Source: Gordionus sp. m RMFG-2023
Taxonomy: Eukaryota > Nematomorpha > Gordioida > Chordodea > Parachordodidae
DNA: 64,000 nucleotides
Direction: 5' to 3'
Assembly: GCF_954871325.1 (NCBI RefSeq)
Contig: NC_088775.1
Location: forward strand, 52,367,561-52,431,560
A model generated the notes under the pieces. That model worked only from the letters and a program-made list of their open reading frames with translations, searched no databases and was not told the origin of the DNA. Position numbers and translations under genes: made by a program. The stretch's first letter is position 1. Each line of letters starts with the position of its first letter. Positions 10,183-22,159 of this stretch are shown here, one piece after another.

Positions 10183-13100
10183 GTGAAGTTGGCCGAACAT
10201 TTGGAAGCACTAACGATGAATCTTATGTAATCTTAGTGCTTCGTTAGTACTTATTAGTGCTTCGATCGGTATAGTAGCCGAATTTAAGGTAAAAAAGTTA
10301 TAAGCAAAAATAAAAATTTGTGCCAACTTCACGCTTAAAAGTTGATTGAAAACACTAACGATGAAACTTATATCATTCTTTAGTGTTTAGTTAGTAGAGA
10401 TTAGTACTTCAATCACTTTTGTAGGCGAATTTAAGAATAAAAAGTTATTTGCGAAAAATACAAAAATAAACAAATAATGGCGACGTGCCAAAACAAAAAC
10501 TATAATAATACTAAACATCCGGTTTTGGCAATTATTTAATGCTCAATTAGTAAATTAGAATTCCGTAATTAATTTGGTTAACCGTCTTTATAAAAAATCG
10601 TAATATGCTAAATAAATATTTAGAGGTCAAATTTTGGCCAGAAAATTATGAAAGCACTAACGATGAAATTTATATCATTTTTAGAACTTCATTGGTAGAG
10701 GTTAGTGCTTCAATCACTTTTGTAGCCGAATTTAAGAATAAAAAGTTATTAACAAAATAAAAAAAAACTATATCAGCAAAAAAACATCTTATTTATACAA
10801 TTATTTAGTACTTAATTTGTGAAATTTAAATTCCCTTATTAGTTTGATTAAAAACCCTATAAAAAGTCACAAGTAATTAAAAAATGCATATTGTCCTTTT
10901 GCACTTAGCCTATCAATTGTTTCCGAAGATAATCTATTTGAGTATAGTATGTAACACATTTCCATAATGTGAAACATTCTTATATAGTTAAATAACTCTC
11001 CATAATTATTGTAAAAAACATTTTGATTTTGATTTAATTTTTTAAAAATTTTTTTTAATAATAATTAACAAAGACGAACGTCAAATTTATGAATCGAATA
11101 TACTTTATTCATGTTTTTGTTTAAAATTTTCTTAGGCGTCTAGAGAGGTGTCAGAAAATTTAAAGGATTGATATGGCAGTAATTTATCCAATCAGCGTAA
11201 CTCTCAGAATTCCTGCATAAGTATTCGTGATCAGCATCGGGCCTAATTTTTCAAGCCCGGCCTGGCCCGAAATTTTTTTTAAAAATTTTGCCAGCCCAGC
11301 AGAATTTATTCAAATATAGAAATTAAATTTTAAAATTACTCAAAATAAAAGACATATGTTATATGGTGTCTAAATTCTATAAATAAAATAAAATATTTTT
11401 ATTTTACATAAAATATTCAATATTCAATATAAAATTGATAAATTTAGAAATATTATAAAAAATTTCCAAGGCCCGACACGGCCCGAACCCGATTTATTTA
11501 AAAAAAATTAGGCCCGGGCCCGGCGCGACCCTTTGCAAATCTTTAATAGGTATATTGATAAATGAGATCATAATATAACTAAAATTTTTATGTTGGAGAA
11601 AAAAATGAAGTTGTTAAAAATAAAATAATAAAAATTATATAATTATTACACAAGAATGGGGTTCAATGAACCCATTTAGGCGTAGTGGAAATAATCCTTT
11701 GTGACTTGGTTATAGATATCCATTGATGTATTTTGGGCACCTTAATATATAAGCTTCTGAAAAATTTTATCACTCAAATAGATGATCTTCGGAAATAATT
11801 GATAGACTAAGTGCACAAGGACAATATGCATTTTTCTATTACTTGTGACTTTTTATAGGGTTTTTAATCAAACTAATTAGGGAATTTAAATTTCACAATT
11901 TAAGTACTAAATAATGGTAAAAATAAGATGTTTGTCGCTGATATAGTTTTTGTTTTTTTCGCCAATAACTTTTTATTCTTAAATTCGGCTACAAAAGTGA
12001 TTGAAGCAATAACCTCTACTAATGAAGTCCTAAAAATGGTATAAATTTCATCGTTAGTGCTTTCATAATTTTATGGCCAAAATTTGACCTCTAAATATTT
12101 CTTTAATTTTTTATAAAGACGGTTAACTTAATTAATTTCGGAATTCAAATTTACTAAATGAGCACTAATTAATGGCGAAAACCGGTTGTTTAGTATTACT
12201 AAGGTTTTTATTTTGGCACGTCGCCATTATTTGTTTATTTTTGTTTTTTTCGCCAATAACTTTTTATTCTTAAATTCGGATACAAAAGTGGTTGAAGCAC
12301 TAACCTCTACTAACCAAGCACTAAAGAATGATATAAGTTTCATCGTTAGTTCTTCCAAAAGTTCGGCCAACTTCACGCCTAAACCGTGACGTCATGATTT
12401 TTATTTAGCTAATAACTTTTTTTCCATATTGCGGTTAACTAAATTAATAACGGTATTTAAATACATTAATTAAGCATTAAATAATGGCGAAAACCAGATG
12501 TTTAGTAAAACTCTAGTTTTTATTTTGGCACGTCGTCAATATTTATTTATTTTTGTTTTTCGGCAATAATCTTTCATTCTTAAATTCGGCTATAAAAGTG
12601 ATTGAAGCAATAACCTCTACTAATGAAGTCCTAAAAATAGTATAAATTTTATTATTAGTGCTTTCATAATTTTCTGTCCAAAATTTGACCTCTAAATATT
12701 TCTTTAGCGTAATACAATTTTTTATAAAGACGGTTAACCAAATTAATTACGGAATTCAAATTTACTAATTGAGCACTAAATAATGGCGAAAACCGGATTT
12801 TTAGTATTACTATAGTTTTTGTTTTGGCACGTCCATTATTTGTTTATTTTTGATTTTTTCGGCAATAACTTTTTATTCTTAAATTCTGCTATAAAAGTGA
12901 TTGAAGCACTAACCTCTATTAACCAAGCACTAAAGAATGATATAAGTTTCATAGTTAGTGCTTCAAAAAGTTCGGCCAACTTCACGCCTAAATCGTGACG
13001 TCATGATTTTTATTTAGCTAATAACTTTTTTTCCATATGGCGGTTAACTAAATTAATAACTGTATTTAAATACATTAATTAAGCACTAAATAATGGCGAA

Positions 13101-13440
13101 AACCGGATGTTTAGTAATACTCTAGTTTTTGTTTTGGCACGTCGCCATTATTTGTTTATTTTTGTATTTTTCGCAAATAACTTTTTATTCTTAAATTCGC
13201 CTACAAAAGTGATTGAAGTACTAATCTCTACTAACTAAACACTAAAGAATGATATAAGTTTCATCGTTAGTGTTTTCAATCAACTTTTAAGCGTGAAGTT
13301 GGCGCAAATTTATATTTTTGCTTATAACTTTTTTTCCTTAAATTCGGCTACTATACGTATTTAAGCACTAATAAGCACTTAAAAATGACATATGATTCGT
13401 CGTTAGTGCTTCCAAATGTTCGGACAACTTTTTGGCCACC
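10183..13440. repeat. Long foldback repeat with internal tandem units
   Basis: The left arm (10183 to about 11000) is the reverse complement of the right arm (about 11640-13440). Both outer ends carry CCGAACATTTGGAAGCACTA. The right arm is longer because a unit is repeated in tandem. Landmarks such as GTTCGGCCAACTTCACGCCT and CGTGACGTCATGATTTTTA recur at about 12360 and 12970. The motifs TAGTGCTT and AATAACTTTTTATTCTTAAA recur through both arms. An AT-rich spacer and a GGCCCG MITE (11225-11545) separate the arms. Open frames inside (e.g. 12186-12389) are repeat sequence. It is probably a foldback-type non-autonomous DNA transposon that grew by tandem duplication. No target duplication was identified. 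Confidence 0.75.
11225..11545. mobile_element. GGCCCG-ended hAT-like MITE
   Basis: A sister copy of 2714-3029. It shares GCATCGGG near the left end, then TTTTTCAAGCCCGG and TGGCCCGAAATTTTTT, and ends in GGCCCGGGCCCGGCGCGACC and TGCAAATCTTTA. It sits in the spacer of the long foldback. No coding sequence. Confidence 0.7.
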
Positions 13441-13866
13441 CCAAAATATCGCAGTAAATTTTTTTTATCTCAACCACAATATTGGAACTCTGCAAATAGT
13501 ATAAAATACTTATTTATCAATATCTTCCCATGCCAGAAAATTAAATCCCTCACTAATCCTAAGTACTTATTACAATTTAGATTTAACAAATAAATTTATA
13601 TATATTTAGCCAATTGAAAAATAAACATTTATCTCATATTACCACTCCAAAATATGCCAGTATAAAAATTTTATCTCAACAGCAATATTTGAACTCTGGA
13701 AATAACATACAATACCAATTTATCAAATCTACCCTACATTTTTTTATTACATTTTCACATATTTTACGCTAAATTTAATATAATGAATAAATAATCACTA
13801 AAATTTGTCATTTATTTTATATAAAAAATGTATTTAAAAAAAATTTCATATAATAGTTCAATTTAT
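13441..13866. repeat. AT-rich repeat remnants, no gene
   Basis: The stretch contains a second copy of the AGCCAATTG repeat (about 13570-13650) and two copies of a CCAAAATATSSCAG segment (about 13440-13455 and 13645-13660), each followed by a TTTTATCTCAAC-like run. These look like the debris of a small duplicated element. No open frame of interest. Confidence 0.45.
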
Positions 13867-14135
13867 TATTCCCGTCATTCTTGACGAAAAAAAATCATAT
13901 CTTATATATTCTTTTTGTATAGTTTTATTTATTTTATACACTGTTGTGATGATTTAATGAAACATATTGACGATTAAATTAAAAATCATCCATATAAAAT
14001 TATAATCTTTGAAAAAATAATTAAAATAACAAAAGGAATAATAAAAGAAATTTCAATAATATATTTTAATTATTTTTGCAAAGATTATAATTTTAATAGA
14101 AGATAGCCCGTCAAAAATGACGGGGAATGAGAATT
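13867..14135. mobile_element. CCCGTCA-ended MITE
   Basis: The ends are inverted: CCCGTCATTCTTGACG on the left and CGTCAAAAATGACGGGG on the right, each itself palindromic. Further inside, TTATAATCTTTG and CAAAGATTATAA also pair. The element is about 270 bp and non-coding. A segment with ACTGTTGTGATGATTTAATG near its left end appears reversed at 21425-21486, and a GTCAAAAATGACGG end lies at 53857. Confidence 0.7.
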
Positions 14136-14139
14136 TTCT

Positions 14140-14850
14140 TCTTACTTTTATGCTAGATGTTACCTGTTATTTGAAAATAATATCCAATTTTTATTCTTTT
14201 TACCTCCTGCCCCCTTCAGGCCGGGTTCAATCCATTAAAACTAAGTGTAAATACTATTGTTTGAGTAAGAATAAATTTAAAGCTTTTACTTGATAATACC
14301 AATATTATTTATTAAATATTACTGATTACTTATAATTAATATTTAATATTAAAAAAAATTCCCAGGCAAAGTAAAAAGCCATAATAATTTTGAAAAATTC
14401 TTCCAAGCCCAATGAAAGATCATAATAATTTTGGTAGTTGAGAACTGAAATAAAATTCATAATGAATTTAAAAATACAATTAAAATCAGATTTTCATGGG
14501 CCTTGGTGTTTTAGGCCAATGTCTGTCCCATAATTAATAGTAAAAAATTATCAAGCGTCCAAGCTCATAATAATTTTGAAAAATTTTCCCCAAGCCCAGC
14601 CCGATATAAAAATATTTTCCAAGCCCAGCCCAACCCATAATAATTTTATAAAAAAATTATTATAAAACCTGGCCAACCCATAGTAATTTTTAAAAATTTT
14701 TCCCAAACCTGTAGATAGGTAAAAAACCATATCTATTTTTTATTCTATTTTAACCCAACTCACCCCGACCAAAGCCAACCCATTAAGACTAATACTATTT
14801 TTTTGAATAAAAATATATTTAAATTTTTTTTTTTTTTTAGACTTTTATTA
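14140..14850. repeat. 1.2 kb tandem repeat, unit 1 left half
   Basis: The stretch starting GTTACCTGTTATTTGAAAAT, and the part from ATCCATTAAAACTAAG on, are repeated at 18500-19160 and again at 53890-54340. It is built of short degenerate pieces, CCATAATAATTTTGAAAAA with AGCCCA, so it looks internally repetitive. The LINE at 14827-17870 interrupts it, and its continuation is 17929-18470. Confidence 0.7.
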
Positions 14851-17800
14851 TTTATTAAATTCGTGATGTATAAAACATGATAAAATAAAATGAAAAATAT
14901 TATATAAAAACCGTGGTGGGACTACAAGTTCCCAAAAAACAAAAATAATTATATTTTAAAATTATGATTTGTAGGTTTTGTTTTAAGAAATAAAATTCTT
15001 TAGTTTCTGATGTAAGGGCTCTTATCTTATCCCCTATATTTTTTAAAAACTTTAAAGTTCCACTTGGCATATGTCCAAGGGAAGAGATAACAATCGGTGT
15101 AAAAATATAATTTGTGAATTTGGAATATTTCATTGTTTTTTTTTCTCGGCTATATCAACCGGATTAGAATTTAAATTTTTTGGGAAAGAAGATACGCATG
15201 TGAAGTCCCAAATTAAGGATTTCCCTAAAGACCAAGGCACGGAAGTTAAGCCATCAGGTCTTAGGCCATCATCTAACGATAAATTTGTAGGCTCCAGGAT
15301 GTTTGGTATTCGGGCCCTGGTAAGAGAAGGGCTAATAGCTAAATTAATTGCTGCATGCCTTGCATGCCTGCCTTGACTATATATACAATTTAGACCATGT
15401 CTCCCTTTGGAGTCAACTAATGTTTTACATTTGATGCATGTATGTGGTTGAACAATGTTACATCCAAGTCGATGGCCTATGGCAACTCTTAATTGTTCAT
15501 CTGATAAGAGGTTACCTAGGTTACGACTTGGTAATGCTTCCAACCATTCATAACCACTAGTACAGTCAGCATTCTGTAATAGTTGAATATACTCCAAAGG
15601 GGGGTTTGATGAGATTATTTTAAAAAATTTTTTAATTAAAGGTTCGAAAATAGATTGGTGTGTTAAGATCGTGGGTAAGACAGCTTCAGGTGGAGCTAAA
15701 GATACCCAGGTTGTCAAGGCTGAGTTTAAAAGGTTATCTTTAGGAGAGATAAAAGAAGATATCATGGCGTTATTCATCAAACGCGATGCCAAAAATGAGG
15801 AAAGAGATAGAAGGTTTAAAGGATATAAATCTAAACCACCCATTTTCGAGGGTAATTGTGAGAAACCCCAATTAAAATCTTCCAATTTAATATTTAAAAT
15901 ATTTTCTAATAAGCTTCTAAAAAATTCATGAACACGATTAATAATTTCATTATTTAAAAAAAAGGAAGAAGATCTAAAAATATGTACAATCTTTGGTAAA
16001 AATAAATATTTTTTTAATAGAAAAAAGCTCTGGTGTGAAGGAATTTCGTTTAAAATAGTTTCAAGACCTGATAAGCCTTCGAAAAATTTTTCCACGAACA
16101 CCTCACAGTTGGAAAAACTGCTTAAAGGTGAACCTAGAAGATTAATTTCACTTTTTTTGATGATTTTAAACCCTTGGACTTTGAGAGTATTTGAATTTAA
16201 AAAGCATATTTCCGATTTAGCTTTATTTAGAGTAAGGCCTATGTTTAGAGAATTCTTCTCTATATAATCTATCGCTGCAAGAATATTTTTAGAAGGTCCG
16301 CAAATGGTACCATCATCTAGATATCATATGTTTAAATCTAAATTAAAAGAGGATTTTAGACAATGAACTAGGTTATGTATACCTAAACTAAAGATCAGAG
16401 GGCCCAAAGGGTCTCCTTGTTGAATACCTTCGTCAGAAGGAATTGTATATTCCCCGAATTTGAGAGGGGTTCTACAGCCATAAGACTGTTCAATAAATCT
16501 TGCATAAACTGGGAATTTTTCATAAAAAATGTTCAAAAATGTTTTTCTGGATAAAGAATTAAAAGCATTTTTAAAATCAAGCTTACAGACTACGGCGTCT
16601 GGAGGAGGATCTTCGATATATATGCGAAGAGAGTGAGCGGCTATTTCGCATCCCCCTTTGGTACCAAAGCCTAGTTGATATGTTTGGAACATTTTTAAAG
16701 CATCAGGTTTGATGCGCTCAACAATTATCTTAGCTAAAAGTCTCCTAAAAAAAGACCCTATTGCAATTGGCCGAACTCCACCATCAGGCTTAGAAAAAGC
16801 AATTAATCTTGCGCCAAAAATAATTTGGTGAATTTGACTAGGTAAATCATTGTTCAATATATTTTCACTAAGTATTATCATTGAATTTACAAATGAATCT
16901 TGATAAGGATTTTTAGGGTTAATTAAAAATTAGAAATAAGAGGGGCGAAAAACGTCAATTCCCCCTGCAGAGTTTTTATTAAAAGATAAAACTGTTTTAA
17001 TTAATTCTTCCTTACCTATTTCGATTAAATTAGATTTTATAGGGATGGGAAGATCTTCAGGAAAAGCCTGAGGGTGCAATTCTTTTAATAAAGTAAAAGT
17101 ATGTTCATCAAATGGAGCCAATTTATCATTAGATGAAGCTAATTTAAGAGCTCCACATACGTCCCCTTGGTCTATTTTTTTTGATATAATTTTACATTTA
17201 TGGGCAAAATCAGGTGTAGCCCTTACATCAGGAACGTAATTTTCCATTTCTAAATCATAAAAATGGTCTATTTTATATTTTATACTCTCATGCAAAATAG
17301 TTTTTTTATTTTTATCTGTAGGTTTAATTAAGACTTTAAAGGGAAAGGTTAAAAGATTCTCCCAAGCTTTAAGGGAATTTAAATTTGAGTTAACTTCCAT
17401 AATAAGTGTTGTTAAAAAATTAGAAATTAAAGACCTTGATTTAAGGGGTAGGTGAATTAAGGTTGGTGGTTTTTCCCACTTTAAAAAATTATCATAAAAA
17501 TCAGGATAAAAATTTTGAATTACAATGGGGGTTGATTCAATTTTGTTGTACAAAATTTCATTTGAAGGGGGTTTACCAGAGTTTATACATGGTTTTGACC
17601 TGGGCCCATGTTTATAAAAACAAATAGCTGGGGTCAAGGTTATATTTCTATGGCAGGCATTACAAATGCTTGACATACCCATTTTAGAAGAATAAAAATA
17701 AAAAAAAGGAGAAGAGGGTAGGGGGTATGTATGAATGAATAACTTTTCTAAAATATTATTTAAAAAAAAATAATTAAAAAAAATAAATAAATAAATAAAA

Positions 17801-17870
17801 GTTATAAAATTAAATTGAAAATTTAAATTTTGTTGTATTAAGAATAATTGAGTAATGTTTAAATAAAAAT
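14827..17870 (-). mobile_element. Non-LTR retrotransposon (LINE), nearly complete
   Basis: A minus-strand element whose 3' end is marked by a poly-A run (a T run at 14827-14840 on the plus strand). It contains one long coding region (17682-14900) for a reverse transcriptase with a C-terminal restriction-like endonuclease-type region. It is inserted into a 1.2 kb tandem repeat whose halves lie on both sides. The 5' limit is uncertain; AT-rich leader sequence runs from 17683 to roughly 17870. Tail fragments of this or related LINEs are at 30942-31215, 31216-31450 and 37390-37830. Confidence 0.85.
14900..17682 (-). pseudogene. LINE reverse transcriptase with C-terminal CCHC and endonuclease-like region
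   Basis: The frame starts at ATG 17682 with a possible zinc knuckle (CNACHRN...KPC). Reverse transcriptase motifs follow in order: KPDGGVRPIAIGSFFRRLLA, the catalytic aspartate in CKLDFKNAFNSLSR, GIQQGDPLGPLIF, and YLDDGTICGP at about 16317-16288. The C-terminus has CIKCKTLVDSKGRHGLNC (a CCHC finger), then RH, RPDG and WDFT, resembling the PD-(D/E)xK endonuclease of R2/CRE-type LINEs. One frame runs from 17682 to 15130, broken by a TAA at 16930-16932 and a TGA at 16324-16326, the latter replacing the residue just before YLDD. A shift in an A9 run near 15140 separates the last 75 residues (15133-14900). With only three lesions it is a young but dead copy. Placing it in a particular clade would need a tree. 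Confidence 0.85.
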
Positions 17871-17928
17871 TTATATTTTAAAAAATAAAATACAAACTAA
17901 CTTAAAATCTATATTTTTGAAAAATATA

Positions 17929-18470
17929 TCTGAGGGCCATATATATTCTGTGTTAAATATTACACCTATGCCTAATATTAAAAAAATTCCCAAGCCAGGT
18001 CCTCGCACTTGAGAAAATTTCCTCAAACTCGCCAATGACCATAATAATTTTGATAGTTGAGAACTGAAATAAAATATATATAAAAAGTCACAATGCATTT
18101 AAAAATACAATCAGAACATGAAAGTTGCATGAGCCTTGGTTTTTGATCAGGCCTTGCCATGTCCTCAAAAGAAATTTTCAGGCTAATTTCTAGCCCATAT
18201 TTAAAATTAAAAAATTTACAGGAATCTAAGACTATAATAATTATGAAAAATGTTTCTCAAGCTATGTCCAAGTCCATAATAATGGTGAAAAATATTTCCT
18301 AAGTCCAGGAAAACCCAAAATAATTTTTTTCTTCTTTGGATCCAGAAAAATAGGTCTGATGTAAGGGGTTTATAAGAATTAAATCTGTCTAATATGTTCA
18401 TATTTTTTTGCCATTTTATATGGAAAATTTTTCAAAATCATCAAATGAAGGGTAAATATCTGATTTATAA
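17929..18470. repeat. 1.2 kb tandem repeat, unit 1 right half
   Basis: Begins GAGGGCCATATATATTCTGT and matches 19165-19680, including TAAATATTACACCTATGCCT and the later GGAAAAACATT-type words. It is the continuation of 14140-14850 beyond the LINE. No gene. Confidence 0.7.
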
Positions 18471-18499
18471 ATTCTACTGGTTAGCTCCTGGTATTTATA

Positions 18500-19690
18500 T
18501 GATATTCATTATAATTAAGACTAAATACTATGGTTTGAATAAGAATAAATTTAAAGCTTTTACTTGATAATACCATGTTAAATTTACTGATCATTTATAC
18601 CTAATATTTAATATTTCAAAAAATTCCCAGGTTAAGTTCAAAGCCATAATAATTTTGAAAAATTCATCCGAGCCCAATGAAAGATCATAATAATTTTGGT
18701 AGCTGAGAACTGAAATAAAACATTTAAATAATCATAATGAATTTAAAAATACAATAAAAATCAGATTTTCATGGGCCCTGGTTTTTTGATCCGGCCGAGC
18801 CCAGACCTGCAAAATAACTTGTTTTAGGCCAATGTCTGACCCATAGTTAATAATAAAAAAATTATCAAACGTCCAAGCTCATAATAATTTTCCCCAAGCC
18901 CAGCCCAATATAATTTATAAAAATATTTTCCAAGCCCAGTCCAACTTATATAATTTTATAAAAAATTTTCTCAAGCCTGGCCAACCCATAGTAATTTTCA
19001 AAAAATTTTTATAAACCTGGAGATAGGTAAATCTCTAAAAACCATATCTATTTTTTATTCTAACTTAACCCAGCTCACCCCTACTTCAGACCAAGGCCAA
19101 CCCATTTAGACTAAGAGTGAATACTATTTTTTTGAATAAAAATAATATTTAAATTAGATTTTACCTGAGGGCCATATAAATTGGGTTAAATATTACACCT
19201 ATGCCTAATATTAAAAAAATTCCCAAGCCAGATCCACGCACTTGGAAAATTTTCTTAAACCTGCCAAAGACCATAATAATTTTGGTAGTTGAGAACTTGA
19301 AATAAAATATATAAAAAGTCACAATGCATTTAAAAATACAATCAGAATATGAAATTGCATGTGACTTGGTTTGTGATCAGGCCTGGCCATGTCTTCAAAA
19401 ATTTTCAAGCCAATTTCTAGCCCATATTTAAAATTAAAAAATTTTTTGAAAAATGTTTAGCAAGCTATGTCCAAGTCCAAATAAATTGTGAAAAATATTT
19501 ACCATGCCCAGGAAAACTCAGAATAATTAATTTTTTCCTTGGATCCTGAAAAATAGTAAGGGGTTTATAAGAATTAAATCTGTCTAATATATGTATATAT
19601 TAATTGGGAAAATTTTTCAAAATTATCATCAAATGAAGGGGAAATATCTGATTTACCTATCATTATATGAAATTATTGAATACATATTAA
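18500..19690. repeat. 1.2 kb tandem repeat, unit 2 (uninterrupted)
   Basis: The full unit without the LINE. Its left half matches 14240-14850 and its right half, from GAGGGCCATATAAATTGGGT at about 19168, matches 17929-18470. The two units show how the locus looked before the LINE arrived. A third, partial copy is at 53890-54340 in an intron of the LIM gene, so the unit is dispersed as well as tandem. Confidence 0.75.
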
Positions 19691-20267
19691 AGTACCATGC
19701 TGAAAATATGTTCATCCTAATTTAAATTAACAAACTATCACCTTTCCAAATGATTTATTATTTAGTTACAAATTATAAAATTAAATTTAAGAAATTGATA
19801 TTAAATTACAATAGAAAAAATAAAAAGATATTTTAAGTTATCAAATAATAGGAGGTTAACTACAAATCATAGTCAAATTATATATAAGTAAAACAAAAAT
19901 GTTAAACATTTCATCAAAAATGTTATAATAAGTTAGTTATGAATAACATACATTCTACAATTATGAAGTTATGAGAAAATATACAACACTATATTATAAT
20001 AGATTGAATTATTTAATGGTAATTGAAGTATTAGTAAGTGGACAATTTTTACAATTTATACTAAATTATTTAATTCTTTATTTTTTCCTTCAAAATATTA
20101 TGCTAATAATCTCTGCAATTTCTCTTGGAATATCTATCAATTTTCTCTTACACCATACAATAAATATATTACAATAACCCAGATCGTAACATTAAAAGGT
20201 GCTGGAAAATAAGGATCTACTATATATCGAACAATATATATGGTTAAAAGAAAATATTGATGCAAAA
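19691..20267. other. AT-rich stretch, no gene seen
   Basis: Simple AT-rich DNA. The frame at 19971-20177 encodes hydrophobic low-complexity residues (I, L, F, N) and shows no known motif, splice context or codon pattern to support a gene. Confidence 0.5.
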
Positions 20268-21055
20268 TGTTGTTATTAATTTGTGAAAATTTTAAGGATT
20301 ATTTTAAAACATTTTGGACTCAGCTTAAAATAAAATTTTAGTTTATTTTTATTCAATAAATTTTTTGGATTTAAAGAAAAGTTACTTGGAGAATAGAATA
20401 ATATTTTTTAAAATTATAAAAATAATATTTGGTATCTATTCTATCTCCATTGGAATAATAATAAAAATGATTATTTTAGAAAGGAACTATTAAATATACA
20501 CATGAGTTTCATATAAAACCTACACTTATCATAAAAAATTATTTAAATGCTTTTAAAACCTTCATAAATACTCTTTTAACTTCTCCCTTAACAATCAATC
20601 TTAATTGTTATGTATACCTAATAAATTAAGACCCTGGATTTTGATCCTTGCCTCTAAATAGCCAATGGATACCACCACAGAGTTTGTGACACAATCAGGT
20701 TGACCTCATATTTGATTTAAATCTATGATAGGAGGTCTTTGTTTAAAAGAGTATTTATGAAGGTCTTAAAAGCATTTAAATAATTATTTATGATATAGAA
20801 TATTATTTCTTAAAATTATAAAAATAAAATTTGGTATCTAATCTATCTCCAGTTTTGGAATAATAATAAAAATGATTATTTTAGAAAGGAACTATTAAAT
20901 ATACACATGAGTTTCATATAAAACCTATCTAAATAACTTTTCTTTAAATCCAAAAAATTTATTGAATAATAATTAACTAAAATTTTATTTTAAGCTGCAT
21001 CCAAAATGTTTTAAAAAATCCTTAAAATTTTCATACATTATTAACAACACTTTGG
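20268..21055. repeat. Foldback repeat with a same-orientation inner block
   Basis: Outer arms pair: 20268-20390 (with AAATTTTTTGGATTTAAAGA) is the reverse complement of about 20935-21050. Inner arms also pair: 20537-20580 with 20740-20790. Between them, however, 20395-20520 and 20810-20932 match in the same orientation (both with GAAAGGAACTATTAAATATA and CATGAGTTTCATATAAAACC). One inner block must have flipped, or been copied, after the inverted repeat formed. Confidence 0.7.
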
Positions 21056-21424
21056 ATACATTTAAGTTTCAAAAAAATTAAAATATTCAAAATGTTTATC
21101 AAAGTATACTTTACAAAATTGTTTTACCCCTAAATTCCTAGACATACTATGATATTAAAACTCTCCTTTATTCTACCCAGTTTGATTAAATACCTTTGAA
21201 GCCAATTTTATCTGTAGGTTAACTATATAATCTATAAAAAAGTTAACCTTAATTAACGTTTTCTGTAACCTTATGAAGACGTGTTATAAAACTGAATGAA
21301 TGTTAAGGTTGTTACATGATTATTATTGGACCTATTACTCTATAATCATTTTTATTGGACAATTTTTTTTAAAAGAACACTATTGGCTAAATTTGATTGA
21401 CGATTTATGAGGATTATTATAATA
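21056..21424. other. AT-rich stretch, no gene seen
   Basis: No open frame or repeat that I can define, apart from short AT-rich words. Confidence 0.4.
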
Positions 21425-21486
21425 GATATGGATGATTTTTAATTTAATCGTTAATATGTTTCATTAAATCATCACAACAGTGTATA
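21425..21486 (-). repeat. Partial copy of the 13867-14135 MITE
   Basis: GGATGATTTTTAATTTAATC followed by GTTAATATGTTTCATTAAAT and CATCACAACAGTGTATA is the reverse complement of 13936-13993. Only this end is recognisable here. Confidence 0.65.
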
Positions 21487-21522
21487 TTGAAGGAAAAAAT
21501 AAATATTTTTTAGTATATAATG

Positions 21523-22141
21523 CAGAGACCTGCAGAGGTACGGCCCGGCCCAGATTAAAAAATTTTCAGCCCGGCCAGGATTTTTTTTCAAAAATTTTTT
21601 ATGGCCCGGCCCGGGTTTAAAAATTTTAGACCCGGCTCGGAATTTTTTAAAATTATATTCGACCTGGTATATACAAAAATTCATCTATGAGGTATTTTAC
21701 CATTATTTAAAATGGAGTAATATGTAAGCTAAAGATTTAGATGTTGAATTAAATAATAACTAGTTACTTTGGAATTTGAGCAAATTTGATTTTGATTAGA
21801 TTGTTTAAATGGAGTAGTATATAAGCTAAAGATTTAAATGTTGAATTAAGTAAATTAATTAACTAGTTACTTTGGATTTTGAGCAAATTTGATTTTGATT
21901 TGATTATTTAAAATGGAGTAATATGTAAGCTAAAGATTTAGATGTTGAATTAAATAAATTAATTAACTAGTTACTTTGGATTTTGAGCAACAATTCTTAA
22001 TGCGTAATTTAATTGACAGGAAAAAAATAATTTGATCGATCTGTGGGTGTTAGGTAGTGTTAACCATCACCCAATATTATTTTAATCATAAAATTAAAAT
22101 ACAGCACGGCCCAGGCTTAGGGCCGGGCCTGCAGGTCTCTG
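21523..22141. mobile_element. hAT MITE with perfect 8-bp target duplication
   Basis: A 619-bp element with 13-bp inverted ends CAGAGACCTGCAG, flanked on both sides by ATATAATG (21515-21522 and 22142-22149), the 8-bp duplication typical of hAT. Inside each end are GGCCCGG-rich stretches. The middle holds three copies of a unit of about 95 bp (21706-21990, each with GGAGTA..ATAAGCTAAAGATTTA and TAACTAGTTACTTTGGA). Subterminal segments match the hAT at 33297-35153 in reverse: CACCCAATATT with AACACTACCTAACACCCAC, and GGTATATACAAAAATTCA. It is therefore a deletion derivative of that family. It encodes nothing. Confidence 0.9.
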
Positions 22142-22159
22142 ATATAATGTTTAATTTTT

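Noticed and set aside
12186-12389. Plus-strand frame in the foldback repeat
   Set aside because: It lies in a tandemly repeated foldback unit. The other copies of the unit do not keep the frame.
15071-15931. Plus-strand frames at 15071-15376 and 15671-15931
   Set aside because: Antisense shadows of the LINE coding region, which has ordered RT and endonuclease motifs on the minus strand.
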